A stretch of 64,000 bases of DNA from Pedobacter miscanthi (GCF_003315595.1 NZ_QNQU01000002.1:248001-312000), one strand, 5' to 3'; shown: positions 8,604 through 19,391, counted from the stretch's first letter. Numbers and translations are program-made. Notes: generated by a model not told the origin, from the letters alone.

Positions 8604-11600
8604 GTGCCTTTAAGTTTTTGTCGTAAACCTGACAAAGTGTTAAATAAACCGAAAACTAACCAGGGTATATGGAAGTATGCCCACAAACTATGGCTGATTA
8701 TGCGATTAACTACCGTGATATTAATAGCCGCGATCATGCAAGTTAGCGCTGCTGGCTTCGCACAGAAAATTAGCCTTAACCAGGCTAACGTCCCGCTGGA
8801 AGATATTATCAAAAACCTCCGAATACAAAGTGGTTACAACTTTGTTGTGCCCGCAGCCCTGCTCGACAAGGCCAGACCGGTGAGTATACGTGTTAAAGAA
8901 GTTGAGCTGAACAAGGTACTCGACGAAATTTTCGAAAAGCAACCGATCGAATACGAAATCCACAACAATACCGTAACCTTAAAATCGAAACCGAAGTTTT
9001 TTTTAACGGAAATACTCGATAAGGTTTTAGGTATCAACGTTACCGGCAAAGTGGTTGATTCGCTAACGGGCACGCCATTGGTGGGTGCAACTGTTACAGT
9101 GAAAGGACAAAAAGCATTCACCAGAACCCTCTCTGACGGAACTTTTTCGCTGGGCAATGTTGAAGAAAGTTCCATACTGGTCATCAGTTATGTGGGGTAT
9201 AGTCGTCGTGAGGTTAAATCAGCAAAAGATCTGGGCACCATCCGCATGTCTATCGATATCAGCAACCTCCAGGATGTGGCTGTAACGGTAAATACGGGCT
9301 ATCAGCGGATCAAGCCCGAGCAAAGTACCGGTGCGGTTTCGCAGATCGGCACCAAAGAATATGAATCGCGCGTAAGCAGCGATTTTCTTGACGGATTGGT
9401 AAACCGTTTACCGGGATTGATGATCAATAATACGGTGATGTTTAACAGTACCGATCCAAACGGGAATACTTCTTCAAGGCCATTATTCAATATCCGGGGT
9501 ATTTCTACCATGTCTGCAAACCAGAGCCCGCTGATTGTTGTAGATGGTTATCCAACAGAATTAACCCTCGATATGATCGACCCGAATGAAATTAAGTCGG
9601 TTACCATACTCAAAGATGCCGCCTCTGCTACCGTATATGGCGTTAGGGCATCTAACGGTGTAATTATTATCGAACGGAAACAGGCCAATCCGGGAGCCGC
9701 CCAATTCAATTTCAGAAGCACTTTGGGTTTAAAACCAGCGGAAGATTACAGCCGATACCGCTGGGATCCGGATGCATCGGGCATTAATGCCAGGTATACA
9801 CGCGAAAGGCAGATACTGAATATCACACCATCAACATGGTCTACCCTGTACAACCCCGGGGTGGGCAGTATACGCAGAACGCTTCCTTTTTATATCCAAT
9901 CGCAGCTTGCCGCCGGTATCATTTCGCCTGCGCAGGCCGAAAGCTCTTTTGCCGATCTGGCCAGTTATGATAACCTTAATGATTATAACCGCCTGTTCCA
10001 GCGTACTGCAGCTACACAAACACATACGCTTAATGTTTCGGGCGGGGTACCGAATGCGCTGTATTATATTACGGCCAATTATACGGGCAACCGCGATAAT
10101 GCCGTAATGAATGATAACAACAGGTTTTTACTTACGGGCCGCACCACGCTTAAGCTGGCGAAACGCCTGAGCCTGGAGCTTACTACCGAATATCAGGAAC
10201 AGCGCTTTAATGATGCTCCGATACCGGGCGCTGCACAGTTTGCCGGTTACGAACATTATGAAGATGTAAACGGGAATCCCAATGCAATCTTTTCGATGAG
10301 TTATGTTCCCATTTACAATAACTTTCTGATGTCGCAGGGACTTCTGGATCAAAATTACTATCCATTGGTTGATCTTAACAAGATCAGCGATAAAACGCAA
10401 ACGGTAAACAGTAAAACCATTGCCAATTTTACCTACAATATTGGCAAGGGTTTTAACCTTTTATTTGGCGGTGTATACGAAACTTCGCGTTCGGAGAACA
10501 GACATTTGGCTGCACAGGGATCATCAGAAGTGAATGCCTGGGTAAACAATTACACCGTTACAGCTGGCGGAACCTTTAAAAGGAACATTCCCGATGGCGA
10601 TTTTCTCCGTCAACAGAATACAAGCTCTACCGGTTATACTGCGCGGGCCCAGCTCAATTACAATAAACGGTTTGGCAACCACTCCATTAATGCCATTGCG
10701 GGAGGAGAAATGCGCAGCATACTGAATAAAAGCAGCTTAGCATCTTATTTTGGCTATAACGACCGAAGTCTGCTGCAACAACCGGTTGATTATGCTTCGA
10801 TATTTAACGGCCTGGCAGCAGTAAGGGGTACACTGGTAACCGGTAATACCCTCGGATCTTTAACCAGCTTTTTTAACCAGACCTATAATGAAGACCGCTT
10901 CCTATCGGGTTTTTCGAACATAGTATACTCTTTTAAAGATACTTATTCCCTATCGGCAAGTATCCGTATCGATCAATCGAACCTTTTTGGCAGCGATCCG
11001 AGGTACAAATACAAACCGCTATGGTCTGTAGGAGCTGCATGGAATATCCATAAAGAACAATTTATGGGTGATTTAAGCTGGTTAACTCAGTTGAAACTAC
11101 GCAGTGCCTTCGGATTTAACGGAAACGTAGCCAAACTTTCATTGCCACAGGTTATCGCCCAGGCCCAGATTAATAATCAAAATACACCAAGCCTTAACTC
11201 ACTTGTGCTGGCATCGAATGCCAATAGCGGATTACGCTGGGAACAGACCGAAAATTTTAACCTAGGATTTGATTTCGGTATCCTCAAAAACATCAGTGGC
11301 AGCTTTGATTATTATACCAAAAAAACAACCGATGTGATGGGTAATGCAACCATCGATCCTACTTTGGGTGCTGCTTCTGCCCTGATCAATTATGCCACCA
11401 TCAGGAACAATGGTTTGGAGTTTAACCTGAAGGCAGACTGGATATCGACTAAAAACTTTAACTGGAATACAGGTATCGTAATCGCCAAAAATGGCAGTAA
11501 AGTGCTTGATGTTTACCGAAGCGGCCGTTATGATCCACCTACGCTTGATGCATTGGGTTACGTAAGCGGTTATCCGGTTGGCGCCATGTTTTCGTACAAT

Positions 11601-12224
11601 ACTACCGGCCTAAATAATGAAGGACATCCAATCATCGTTGATCAGAATGGGAAATCGTATGTGGTGAACACCAGTTCTACTACCAATCCACTGGTTATGG
11701 CCATGTCGAACAAAGATTCGGGGCTGGTACAATATTCAGGAACAACACTTCCGAGCATCAGCGCTGGTTTAAGTAACCGTGTTGATGTGGGCAGTTTTTA
11801 CTTCTTCGCCATGATTAATTATTACGGTGGATTTAAGGTAAGGGTACCAAGGCCAAGTCCGGCAGATAACAGGCCTTTACAGGGCGCCGAGAACTACTGG
11901 CGTACTGCCGGTGATGAACTGAAGACCGATATCCCGAACCTGGTTGACCTTAACAGTGCAAATCCATCATGGGCCTACCGCTACAACAGCAATTATGTGG
12001 TTCATGGCGATTACATCACACTGGGCGATTTAACAGCATCATACCGTTTAAATAATATTTCATTTATAAAAAAGGCTGGCTTTAAAAATTTCGAGATCAA
12101 GGCCCAGGTTTCTAATCTCTACACCGTAGGTTTTAACCGCTATAATTTTAGCATGGGTACCGGAAGTTATGCCAAATCGTATGTAACCCCTACTTACACC
12201 ATGGGTTTATTCACCAACTTTTAA
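8604..12224 (+). CDS. SusC/RagA family TonB-dependent outer-membrane receptor with STN domain
   Basis: A 1206-residue transporter. After a long N-terminal leader the signal sequence (IMRLTTVILIAAIMQVSAAG) is followed by an STN signalling domain (about 60-135), a carboxypeptidase-regulatory-like beta domain (about 145-225, NVTGKVVDSLTGTPLVGATV), the plug (about 230-360, with the SusC marks PLIVVDGYP and LKDAASATVYGVRASNG) and a 22-strand barrel ending in an aromatic residue (LFTNF). It imports an oligomeric nutrient with the SusD lid encoded 11 bases downstream, and its STN domain would signal to the FecR/sigma pair. An internal Met (residue 33) is an alternative start, but long leaders of this kind are usual in Pedobacter SusC proteins. 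Confidence 0.95.
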   Translation: MPLSFCRKPDKVLNKPKTNQGIWKYAHKLWLIMRLTTVILIAAIMQVSAAGFAQKISLNQANVPLEDIIKNLRIQSGYNFVVPAALLDKARPVSIRVKEVELNKVLDEIFEKQPIEYEIHNNTVTLKSKPKFFLTEILDKVLGINVTGKVVDSLTGTPLVGATVTVKGQKAFTRTLSDGTFSLGNVEESSILVISYVGYSRREVKSAKDLGTIRMSIDISNLQDVAVTVNTGYQRIKPEQSTGAVSQIGTKEYESRVSSDFLDGLVNRLPGLMINNTVMFNSTDPNGNTSSRPLFNIRGISTMSANQSPLIVVDGYPTELTLDMIDPNEIKSVTILKDAASATVYGVRASNGVIIIERKQANPGAAQFNFRSTLGLKPAEDYSRYRWDPDASGINARYTRERQILNITPSTWSTLYNPGVGSIRRTLPFYIQSQLAAGIISPAQAESSFADLASYDNLNDYNRLFQRTAATQTHTLNVSGGVPNALYYITANYTGNRDNAVMNDNNRFLLTGRTTLKLAKRLSLELTTEYQEQRFNDAPIPGAAQFAGYEHYEDVNGNPNAIFSMSYVPIYNNFLMSQGLLDQNYYPLVDLNKISDKTQTVNSKTIANFTYNIGKGFNLLFGGVYETSRSENRHLAAQGSSEVNAWVNNYTVTAGGTFKRNIPDGDFLRQQNTSSTGYTARAQLNYNKRFGNHSINAIAGGEMRSILNKSSLASYFGYNDRSLLQQPVDYASIFNGLAAVRGTLVTGNTLGSLTSFFNQTYNEDRFLSGFSNIVYSFKDTYSLSASIRIDQSNLFGSDPRYKYKPLWSVGAAWNIHKEQFMGDLSWLTQLKLRSAFGFNGNVAKLSLPQVIAQAQINNQNTPSLNSLVLASNANSGLRWEQTENFNLGFDFGILKNISGSFDYYTKKTTDVMGNATIDPTLGAASALINYATIRNNGLEFNLKADWISTKNFNWNTGIVIAKNGSKVLDVYRSGRYDPPTLDALGYVSGYPVGAMFSYNTTGLNNEGHPIIVDQNGKSYVVNTSSTTNPLVMAMSNKDSGLVQYSGTTLPSISAGLSNRVDVGSFYFFAMINYYGGFKVRVPRPSPADNRPLQGAENYWRTAGDELKTDIPNLVDLNSANPSWAYRYNSNYVVHGDYITLGDLTASYRLNNISFIKKAGFKNFEIKAQVSNLYTVGFNRYNFSMGTGSYAKSYVTPTYTMGLFTNF

Positions 12225-12235
12225 ATTTTATAAAG

Positions 12236-13600
12236 ATGAAAAAAATAATATATATAGCTGCACAAATGTTCATTTGCTGTATGGTATTGAGTGGTTGCGA
12301 CAAATATCTCGATGTAGAACCCAAAGGGAAACAGCTGCTGAAAACCACCAATGATTATGATTTATGGCTGAACAGCCAGGTACTTACCACAGAAACAACG
12401 TCTGACAATATCATGAACTACATGACAGACAATATTGATCTGCAAAATGTAAATACCCCGCCTACTACCCTTTCGGAATTGATTTACACCTGGGCGCCCC
12501 AATTTACCACCGATGTAAATACCCCCACTTATTTATGGGGCGAACACTACAGACGCATTAGTTTGTTCAATACCGTGCTGTTGGGCATCGATGCTGCCCA
12601 GGGCGGTACCGCATCGCAGAAAAGCAGTATCAAGGCCGAAGCCTTATTGGGCCGCGCACATTCTTATTTCTACCTCGTAAACGAATATGCAAAGCCATAT
12701 AATGCAGCAAGCGCAACAACCGACCTGGCCGTACCTTACATCACATCCGACGATGTAAGCCAAAAAACACCGGCCAGAAGTACCGCTGCCGAAATTTATC
12801 AGCATATTATCGAAGATATTAATACGGCCATTCCCAACCTTCCGGCCGATAACTCCAATGCCAGGTTCCGTGGTTCAAAAGCAGCGGCATACAGTATCCT
12901 TGCACGTGTATACCTTTACAGGAGAGAGTATGCCGAGGCGCAGCGTTATGCCGAGCTAGCGCTGGCCAATACGCGCGCAACCATGATCGATTATACTAAT
13001 TCGGCTAGTTTTCCTACCACAACCAATGTGGTATCGCACCCTGATGTAATTTACGGAAGAGCCTCTGTAGCTGTTGGATTGCCGCTAACTGCCGAGTTAA
13101 AAAACATGTTTGCCACCAACGATGCCCGCAGAACTGTGCTTTATTATAACTGGGCAGGCACCGCCAGGGGTGCAACCCTGTTTTATGCCGCAGCTGTAAC
13201 CCCTGCATTTCAGTTAACCAACTCAGGCACCACTGTGCAGGAAATGCACCTGATTGCCGCCGAAGGTGCCGCACGCAGCAGCAACCTCAGCGTAGCGCTC
13301 GCACACCTTAACGAGGTACGCCGCAACCGCTATACCGGAACAAACCGGGATTATAATTCTACTGATCCGGATGCAGTATTTACTGAAATACTTGCCGAAC
13401 GCAGACGCGAATTACCATTCCATGGCCTGCGCTGGTTTGATATGCGCCGTTTCGATACCGAAAACAGGATGCCCACAGTTACCCGCACCAATGCACAGAA
13501 TGTGGTAATAGCAACACTTGAGCCGCACAGCAGTAAATACACGCTGCAGGTGCCCATTCAGGTACTGGCTTTTAATCCGGATATGATACAGAATCCATAA
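12236..13600 (+). CDS. SusD/RagB family outer-membrane lipoprotein
   Basis: A 454-residue lipoprotein with signal peptide and lipobox LSGC (Cys 21), followed by DKYLDVEPKG, the usual mature start of SusD proteins. The helical TPR-like core is seen in AEALLGRAHSYFYLVNEYAKPY and AAYSILARVYLYRREYAEA, and the C-terminal SusD signature in LAERRRELPFHGLRWFDMRR. It would form the hinged substrate-binding lid over the SusC barrel encoded 11 bases upstream. At 454 residues it is at the short end of the family. The gene runs into a DUF1735 lipoprotein 17 bases later, so all four belong to one transcript. Confidence 0.95.
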   Translation: MKKIIYIAAQMFICCMVLSGCDKYLDVEPKGKQLLKTTNDYDLWLNSQVLTTETTSDNIMNYMTDNIDLQNVNTPPTTLSELIYTWAPQFTTDVNTPTYLWGEHYRRISLFNTVLLGIDAAQGGTASQKSSIKAEALLGRAHSYFYLVNEYAKPYNAASATTDLAVPYITSDDVSQKTPARSTAAEIYQHIIEDINTAIPNLPADNSNARFRGSKAAAYSILARVYLYRREYAEAQRYAELALANTRATMIDYTNSASFPTTTNVVSHPDVIYGRASVAVGLPLTAELKNMFATNDARRTVLYYNWAGTARGATLFYAAAVTPAFQLTNSGTTVQEMHLIAAEGAARSSNLSVALAHLNEVRRNRYTGTNRDYNSTDPDAVFTEILAERRRELPFHGLRWFDMRRFDTENRMPTVTRTNAQNVVIATLEPHSSKYTLQVPIQVLAFNPDMIQNP

Positions 13601-13617
13601 TTGATAATATTTAAGAG

Positions 13618-14586
13618 ATGAAGACCTATAAATTAAATATACTGGCCCTTTTTACATCAGTGATGCTGCTTATGGCCTGTAAAAAAAATAATGCCGACCG
13701 CGAAACCCTGGCAGAAGGACGTGTAACCTTTGATCTGCCTGCGGCCAGCGATGTTGTGACCAGATCGCTCGACATTAAGAATATCACATTACTCAGCCTC
13801 GAAATGAAAGCTTCGCTGGTGGGCAATACGTCTGATGATGTACATTATGTTACTTTCGCTGCAGATACAACAAAAATTGCCGATTACAGAACAAAATACG
13901 GAAATGCGGCCCTTTTGTTGCCTACCCAAAGTTATCTTTATTACAAACCTACAGTAGCCATAGCTGCCGGAAACACAATTTCGGAAGCAGCAGTACTTAA
14001 CCTCAGTTTTCAAACCACACTAAAAGCACGGAGCACTTATGTGCTTCCACTGGTTATTGCATCGGTTGACGGACAGGTGCAGGATCCCAAAACCCGCAGG
14101 GTGGTGTATTATGTATTTAATACCGGCGATGCGCTATATGTAGACCATACGGGTTACACGCTCACGGCCACTGCTTCTTCTACAGCAGGTACAAATGTTG
14201 CAGGGAGGGCTGTTGATGCCGCTACGGGCACCACCTATTGGGCCAGCGCAACCACGGTTGCATTGCCACAATGGGTAAGTATCGATTTCGGAAGGGAAGT
14301 AAACTTTTCAGGCCTTGATTATTTCTTCCCTACTGCGGTAACACCTGCCATGGGTGGTTATACCACTTCGGCCAGGGTAGAAACCAGCTCGAACAATACC
14401 ACCTGGACTGACAGGGGCACCTATACCGTTGATGTAAACAATACCTTAAAAAAGCAAACCATCAACCTGCCCGGTTTAACCACTGCCCGTTATTTGCGTT
14501 TCACCATTTTAACCTCCACCCCATATATATCAGGCACACTTACCTACAGTATAGGTTTTGTGGGTGGTATCCTACTAAGAAACTAA
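13618..14586 (+). CDS. Surface lipoprotein with DUF1735 and discoidin (F5/8 C) domains
   Basis: A 322-residue lipoprotein: signal peptide with lipobox LMAC (Cys 21), a DUF1735-type immunoglobulin-like domain (about 28-165) and a C-terminal F5/8 type C (discoidin) jelly roll (about 180-322) with ATGTTYWASA, WVSIDFGREVNFSGLDYFF and TARYLRFTI. Such BT_3987-like proteins are accessory surface binders of SusC/SusD systems and hold carbohydrate or glycoprotein ligands. It sits 17 bases after SusD and 24 bases before the first TlpA gene, in the same operon. The ligand is not known. Confidence 0.88.
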   Translation: MKTYKLNILALFTSVMLLMACKKNNADRETLAEGRVTFDLPAASDVVTRSLDIKNITLLSLEMKASLVGNTSDDVHYVTFAADTTKIADYRTKYGNAALLLPTQSYLYYKPTVAIAAGNTISEAAVLNLSFQTTLKARSTYVLPLVIASVDGQVQDPKTRRVVYYVFNTGDALYVDHTGYTLTATASSTAGTNVAGRAVDAATGTTYWASATTVALPQWVSIDFGREVNFSGLDYFFPTAVTPAMGGYTTSARVETSSNNTTWTDRGTYTVDVNNTLKKQTINLPGLTTARYLRFTILTSTPYISGTLTYSIGFVGGILLRN

Positions 14587-14610
14587 CCTATCATTTATAA
14601 ATATCAGAAA

Positions 14611-15732
14611 ATGAAGAAATCATTGATTTTAATGCTGGCGCTGTTACCCTTTGTGGTAACCGCTCAGAAAAGCTATACCCTTTACGGTAAACTCAGTACC
14701 TTAAAAGTACCGGCCAAAGCTTATTTGGTTACGCTACAGGGCAACAGGTTCAAAGAAACAGACTCAACGGTAATCAAAAACGGGGAATTCCGTTTTACCG
14801 GAAAAGTAAACGAGCCGCAAAGTGCGATGATTGCAGTTAAAACTACCGCGGGGAAGCAGGCCGATAACCTGAGTTTTTATCTCGAAAATTCGAAGATTAC
14901 TTTTACAGGTAAAGATTCGATCAGAACGGCAATTGTTTCGGGTTCCGTTTCCGACCGTGAAGACCGGGAACTCAACGCCAAAATCAGACCTATGACCAAT
15001 AAGATTATGAAAATCCAGCGCGAATTTTCAAAAGATCATGGTGTTGCAGCCAATAAAACACTCGAAGAGCGCAGCGCGGCACAGGATAGCCTGAACAGCT
15101 ATGTGGCCCAGATCAAAAACATCAGACTGCGATTTGTAGAAACACACCTCAATTCGTATATGGGGCTTTCGGTGTTTAACACTTCCATTCTCGATAGTCA
15201 TTTCGATTCTTCACTGGTAAAGCCGTTATTCGATAAATTTTCGCCACAACTCCGGTCTTCACCATTGGGTGAACTGGCTGCCGACAGGATTTTGGCAAAC
15301 GGAAAGCGCGCGGTGGGTGTAAAGATATTTGATTTTACACAAACCGACATCAACGGAAAACCGTTCGAGATCAAATCGTTACGCGGAAAATATGTATTCC
15401 TCGATTTTTGGGCCAGCTGGTGTTATTGGTGCCGTAAAGAAAACCCGAATGTGTTAAAAGCTTACGAAGAACTTAAAAACCGGAACCTCGAAATTGTGAG
15501 CATTTCATTCGATGAAAGCAGAGCATCGTGGGAAAATGCGGTAAAACAGGATAAACTGCCCTGGTTACAGGTTTCAGACCTGAAAGGGATGAACGCAAAA
15601 GAAGGACTGGCCGCCAAACTGGATATTAAAGCAATCCCTCAAAACTTACTCATCAGTCCGGAAGGCGTAATCATTGCCACCAACCTGCGCGGCGAAGATC
15701 TTCCAGCCAAATTATCTGCCTTAATTAAATAA
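14611..15732 (+). CDS. TlpA-like thioredoxin with DUF4369 domain (1)
   Basis: A 373-residue exported protein: signal peptide ending near VVTAQ, an N-terminal DUF4369 beta domain (about 20-115), a helical linker, and a C-terminal TlpA-type thioredoxin domain (about 235-372) with FLDFWASWCYWCRKENP; the redox cysteines are 271 and 274, and the cis-Pro loop is KAIPQN. It likely reduces or isomerises disulfides or thioether-linked cofactors in the periplasm. The middle residues of the CxxC motif are YW instead of the common VP/GP, which should shift its redox potential. A close paralogue follows 17 bases downstream. Confidence 0.92.
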   Translation: MKKSLILMLALLPFVVTAQKSYTLYGKLSTLKVPAKAYLVTLQGNRFKETDSTVIKNGEFRFTGKVNEPQSAMIAVKTTAGKQADNLSFYLENSKITFTGKDSIRTAIVSGSVSDREDRELNAKIRPMTNKIMKIQREFSKDHGVAANKTLEERSAAQDSLNSYVAQIKNIRLRFVETHLNSYMGLSVFNTSILDSHFDSSLVKPLFDKFSPQLRSSPLGELAADRILANGKRAVGVKIFDFTQTDINGKPFEIKSLRGKYVFLDFWASWCYWCRKENPNVLKAYEELKNRNLEIVSISFDESRASWENAVKQDKLPWLQVSDLKGMNAKEGLAAKLDIKAIPQNLLISPEGVIIATNLRGEDLPAKLSALIK

Positions 15733-15749
15733 TCCCTAACATCATAACC

Positions 15750-16868
15750 ATGAATATCAAACCCATTATCATAACCTTATTATTATTGCCAGCAAGCTTT
15801 TGCATGGCCCAGGATAAATTTGAAATAACAGGTAAACTGCCCAAATCAGCCAACGGCCAAACCGTTTTACTCAGCTATGTAAACAGCGAAGGGAAATCGG
15901 TTAAGGACAGTACCAAAACCGCAAATGGCAAATTTGTCTTAAGCGGTACAACAAAATTCGGCAATGCAGCCTACCTGGAACTTAAACCCCTTGAAAAAGC
16001 CAGCAGCCGGACAAGATCTGATTTCCAGGAATTCTACCTGGAGAAAGGCAATACGATGGTAACCGGAACCGACAGTATTGCAACCTCGCTTATTACCGGA
16101 ACAAAAGTACAGCGTGAATATGGCGAATATAATGCGCAAATGAATCCTCTACAGGCACAGTACAAACAAATAGTTGCCCGTTATTACAAAGCGAAGGCGG
16201 CAAAAGACTCGCTCGAGCTAAAGCAGATTGCTGTAGATGCAAAACCTGTAATGGCTAAAATGGAATCGACCCTCGATCAGTTTATTTTAAGTCACCCCGA
16301 TTCTTATTTTACTGCTAATCTGATCATTGGAAACAAAATGGCTGTAATCGATGTAGATAAATTCGATCCCATTTATAAATCATTGAGCAAAGGTGTGCTG
16401 GCCAGTTTTACCGGTCAGAAAATAACAGAGAAATACAATAAGGCCAAACAATTTGCTGTTGGCAAAACAATCGATTTTACCCTTCCCGATGCAAAGGGAA
16501 ATGAGTTTAAATTATCATCATTAAAAGGCAAATATGTACTGGTTGATTTTTGGGCAAGCTGGTGCGTACCCTGCCGTGCCGAAAACCCATTCTTGTTAAA
16601 AGCCTATAAAGAACTGAAAGAAAAGAACTTCGAAATCGTAGGTGTTTCTTTGGACGATAAAAGAGAAAGCTGGCTAAATGCGGTGGCAACTGATAACCTG
16701 CCCTGGACACAGGTTAGCGATGTAAAAGGCTTTAAAACCGAAGTTGCGGTAAGGTTTGGTATCAGTGCCATCCCACAAAATGTATTACTCGATCCACAGG
16801 GAAGAGTAGTTGCAAAAGACCTTAGGGGCGAAGACGTAAATAAAAAAATAGCAAGCTACATCAAGTAA
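15750..16868 (+). CDS. TlpA-like thioredoxin with DUF4369 domain (2)
   Basis: A 372-residue paralogue of the preceding gene with the same plan: signal peptide (SFCMAQ), DUF4369 domain, helical linker and a TlpA thioredoxin domain with VDFWASWCVPCRAENP (Cys 272 and Cys 275) and SAIPQNVLLDPQG. It has the ordinary VP pair in the redox motif, unlike its neighbour. The two probably arose by tandem duplication and may form a reductase pair serving the SusC/SusD-metalloprotease locus. The next gene, the metalloprotease, starts 12 bases later. Confidence 0.93.
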   Translation: MNIKPIIITLLLLPASFCMAQDKFEITGKLPKSANGQTVLLSYVNSEGKSVKDSTKTANGKFVLSGTTKFGNAAYLELKPLEKASSRTRSDFQEFYLEKGNTMVTGTDSIATSLITGTKVQREYGEYNAQMNPLQAQYKQIVARYYKAKAAKDSLELKQIAVDAKPVMAKMESTLDQFILSHPDSYFTANLIIGNKMAVIDVDKFDPIYKSLSKGVLASFTGQKITEKYNKAKQFAVGKTIDFTLPDAKGNEFKLSSLKGKYVLVDFWASWCVPCRAENPFLLKAYKELKEKNFEIVGVSLDDKRESWLNAVATDNLPWTQVSDVKGFKTEVAVRFGISAIPQNVLLDPQGRVVAKDLRGEDVNKKIASYIK

Positions 16869-16880
16869 CCACATCGTTTC

Positions 16881-19391
16881 ATGAAAAAAATTATGTTAGC
16901 TGCCCTGATGGGCATGGCATCGCCTTGCCTCATTAATGCACAGAACAGGCCGGCAAGCCTGCCAGCCACACCAGCCGATACGGCTAAAAAAACGGCCGGG
17001 ATAGCGCTTCCGGGAGCTGCGAAATCGGCACCTAAGCCCTATAACCAGGTAATTACCGATAAAGCCATCAGCCGGAAGGGAATGATTACCACGCACAAGC
17101 TGGAAGATAAGTATTTCTTTGAGATAGCCGATTCTGTATTAGGCCGCGATATACTCGTGGTAAGCCGAATTTCGAAGGCTGGTGCTGAAGTACGTTCGGC
17201 ATCAGGCTATTCGGGAGATCAGATTGGAAGCACTGTGATCCGCTTTGAAAAAGGCCCGTCCAACCGGATTTTTATGCGCAAACTTTCTTTCCGCACTTAT
17301 GGCCCCGATAGTACTACCGCAATGTACCAGAACCTGCAGCGCTCCAATGTACAGGCCATTGCTGCAGCATTCAATATTGCAGCTTTTTCGCCCGACAAAA
17401 AAGGAAGTGTGATCGACATGACCGATTACATTAACAGCGATAACGATATTTTTTATTTTGGTACACCAGCAGTTAAAACAGGTTTGCGCCTGGGTATGCA
17501 ACAGGCAGACAGAAGTTACATTTTAGGCGTTAAAAGCTTCCCTACCAATGTTGAGATCAATGTGGTTAAAACCTATCTGCTTACCCCCGCACCACCTTCG
17601 GTTACCTATATTCTTTCGGCGGCTCCCGGCGGAACTGTCCCTTCGGGCTCAGCAACGGTTGAGTTAAATGCTTCGCTTGTAATTTTACCCAAAGTACCCA
17701 TGAAACCGCGTTACTTTGATCCGAGGATTGGTTATTTTACCACCGGATATACCGATTTCGACTCCAACCCACAGGGCATCAGGGAAATTGATATGATAAA
17801 GCGCTGGAGACTGGAACCAAGGGCCGCCGACATGGCCAGGTATAAAAAGGGTGAACTGGTTGAGCCCCTGAAGCCGATCGTTTTTTATATCGACCCGGCC
17901 ACACCGAAAGAATGGGTGCCCTACCTTATTGCGGGCGTTAACGACTGGCAGAAAGCTTTCGAAAAGGCGGGCTTTAAAAATGCAGTAATGGCTAAAATGG
18001 CACCTACCGCAAAAGAAGATTCTACCTGGAGTTTGGATGATGCACGCCATTCGGCCATTGTTTACAAACCTTCCGAAATCCCGAATGCCAGCGGCCCAAG
18101 TATCGCTGATCCCCGCAGCGGGGAAATTATGGAAAGCCATATCAACTGGTACCATAATGTGATGAAACTGGTGCACGATTGGTATATGATCCAGGCAGGC
18201 GCCATTGATCCAAGGGCACAAAAAATGAATTTCAGTAAAGAATTAATGGGCGATTTGATCCGTTTTGTATCCTCGCACGAGGTTGGCCATACCCTTGGTT
18301 TGCGCCATAACTTTGGTTCGAGCGCTACCGTACCTTCAGAAAAACTGCGCGACAAAACATTTGTTGAGGCGAATGGTCATACCCCATCTATTATGGATTA
18401 TGCACGTTTTAACTATGTGGCACAGCCTGAGGATAACATTAAACCAAAAGGGATTTATCCGCGGATAGGTGATTACGATCTTTGGGCAATTGAATGGGGA
18501 TATAAACTATTGGATGCTAAAACCGCAGCTGCCGAAGTTCCGGTATTAAATAAACTCACCATTGGAAAGCTGAAGAATAATCGTTTATGGTTCGGAACCG
18601 AATCAAATGGCGATGATCCGCGATCACAGAGCGAAGACCTGGGTGATGACGCCATGATATCAGGCAACTATGGCATTAAAAATTTAAAACGCATCCTGGT
18701 TAAACTCCCCGAATGGACGAAAGAAAATAATGAGGGTTATGATAACCTGAAAAACATGTACGGACAGTTGGTTGGCCAACTGGGAAGGTATATGGGGCAT
18801 GTAGCCAAAAATATAGGTGGTGTTCTGGAAACGCCCAAAACCGTTGAACAGGCTGGTACGGTATATCAACGGAACCCGGCGGCAAAACAACGTGAGGCAA
18901 TCGCTTTTTTTGATCAGCAGCTTTTTACCACCCCTACCTGGTTGCTTGATAAAAATATTCTTGATAATACAGGCCGCGATCCCATTTATGTGGTTACCCT
19001 GTTACAGGTGCCGATTATCAATCAGATTTTAAGCAATGCAACGCTTAACAAACTGATTACAGCTGAAGCCATTGACGGAGACGATGCCTATAAGATCACC
19101 GATTTAATGGCAGATTTAAATGCATCGATCTTTGCTGAACTTAAAACGGGTACAGCCATAGATGTTTACCGCCGCAACCTGCAAAAAAATTACCTGGCCA
19201 GGCTAATTGCCATTGTAAATGGACCTAATGCCAATGCATCCAATAATGATGTAAGCTCGGTTGTTAAAGGTGAGTTAAAAATGCTTGGAGTCTCGATCAA
19301 AAAAGCGGCAATCAATACCAAGGGACAAACAAAAGCCCATTTGGATGATCTTGCCGACCGTATTGATGCGGCATTAAAAGGGAAAGAATAA
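16881..19391 (+). CDS. Exported zinc metalloprotease, DUF5118/DUF5117/DUF4953 family
   Basis: An 836-residue protease with a signal peptide (CLINAQ). It carries the metzincin zinc motif HEVGHTLGLRH at residues 466-476 followed by NFGSS, and the later Met-turn region SIMDYARFNY. The N-terminal part matches the DUF5118/DUF5117 arrangement (DKYFFEIADSVLGRDILVVS) and the C-terminal half is the long helical DUF4953-type region. It would cut proteins or peptides outside the cytoplasm. It is the last gene of the SusC/SusD/TlpA operon and is followed by a strong terminator 51 bases on. The locus therefore looks built for a peptide-containing nutrient, an inference from gene content. Confidence 0.92.
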   Translation: MKKIMLAALMGMASPCLINAQNRPASLPATPADTAKKTAGIALPGAAKSAPKPYNQVITDKAISRKGMITTHKLEDKYFFEIADSVLGRDILVVSRISKAGAEVRSASGYSGDQIGSTVIRFEKGPSNRIFMRKLSFRTYGPDSTTAMYQNLQRSNVQAIAAAFNIAAFSPDKKGSVIDMTDYINSDNDIFYFGTPAVKTGLRLGMQQADRSYILGVKSFPTNVEINVVKTYLLTPAPPSVTYILSAAPGGTVPSGSATVELNASLVILPKVPMKPRYFDPRIGYFTTGYTDFDSNPQGIREIDMIKRWRLEPRAADMARYKKGELVEPLKPIVFYIDPATPKEWVPYLIAGVNDWQKAFEKAGFKNAVMAKMAPTAKEDSTWSLDDARHSAIVYKPSEIPNASGPSIADPRSGEIMESHINWYHNVMKLVHDWYMIQAGAIDPRAQKMNFSKELMGDLIRFVSSHEVGHTLGLRHNFGSSATVPSEKLRDKTFVEANGHTPSIMDYARFNYVAQPEDNIKPKGIYPRIGDYDLWAIEWGYKLLDAKTAAAEVPVLNKLTIGKLKNNRLWFGTESNGDDPRSQSEDLGDDAMISGNYGIKNLKRILVKLPEWTKENNEGYDNLKNMYGQLVGQLGRYMGHVAKNIGGVLETPKTVEQAGTVYQRNPAAKQREAIAFFDQQLFTTPTWLLDKNILDNTGRDPIYVVTLLQVPIINQILSNATLNKLITAEAIDGDDAYKITDLMADLNASIFAELKTGTAIDVYRRNLQKNYLARLIAIVNGPNANASNNDVSSVVKGELKMLGVSIKKAAINTKGQTKAHLDDLADRIDAALKGKE

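Noticed and set aside
8839..9005. Possible short antisense genes inside SusC and other long genes
   Set aside because: Long genes give many antisense open frames by codon bias; none shows a domain or start signal.
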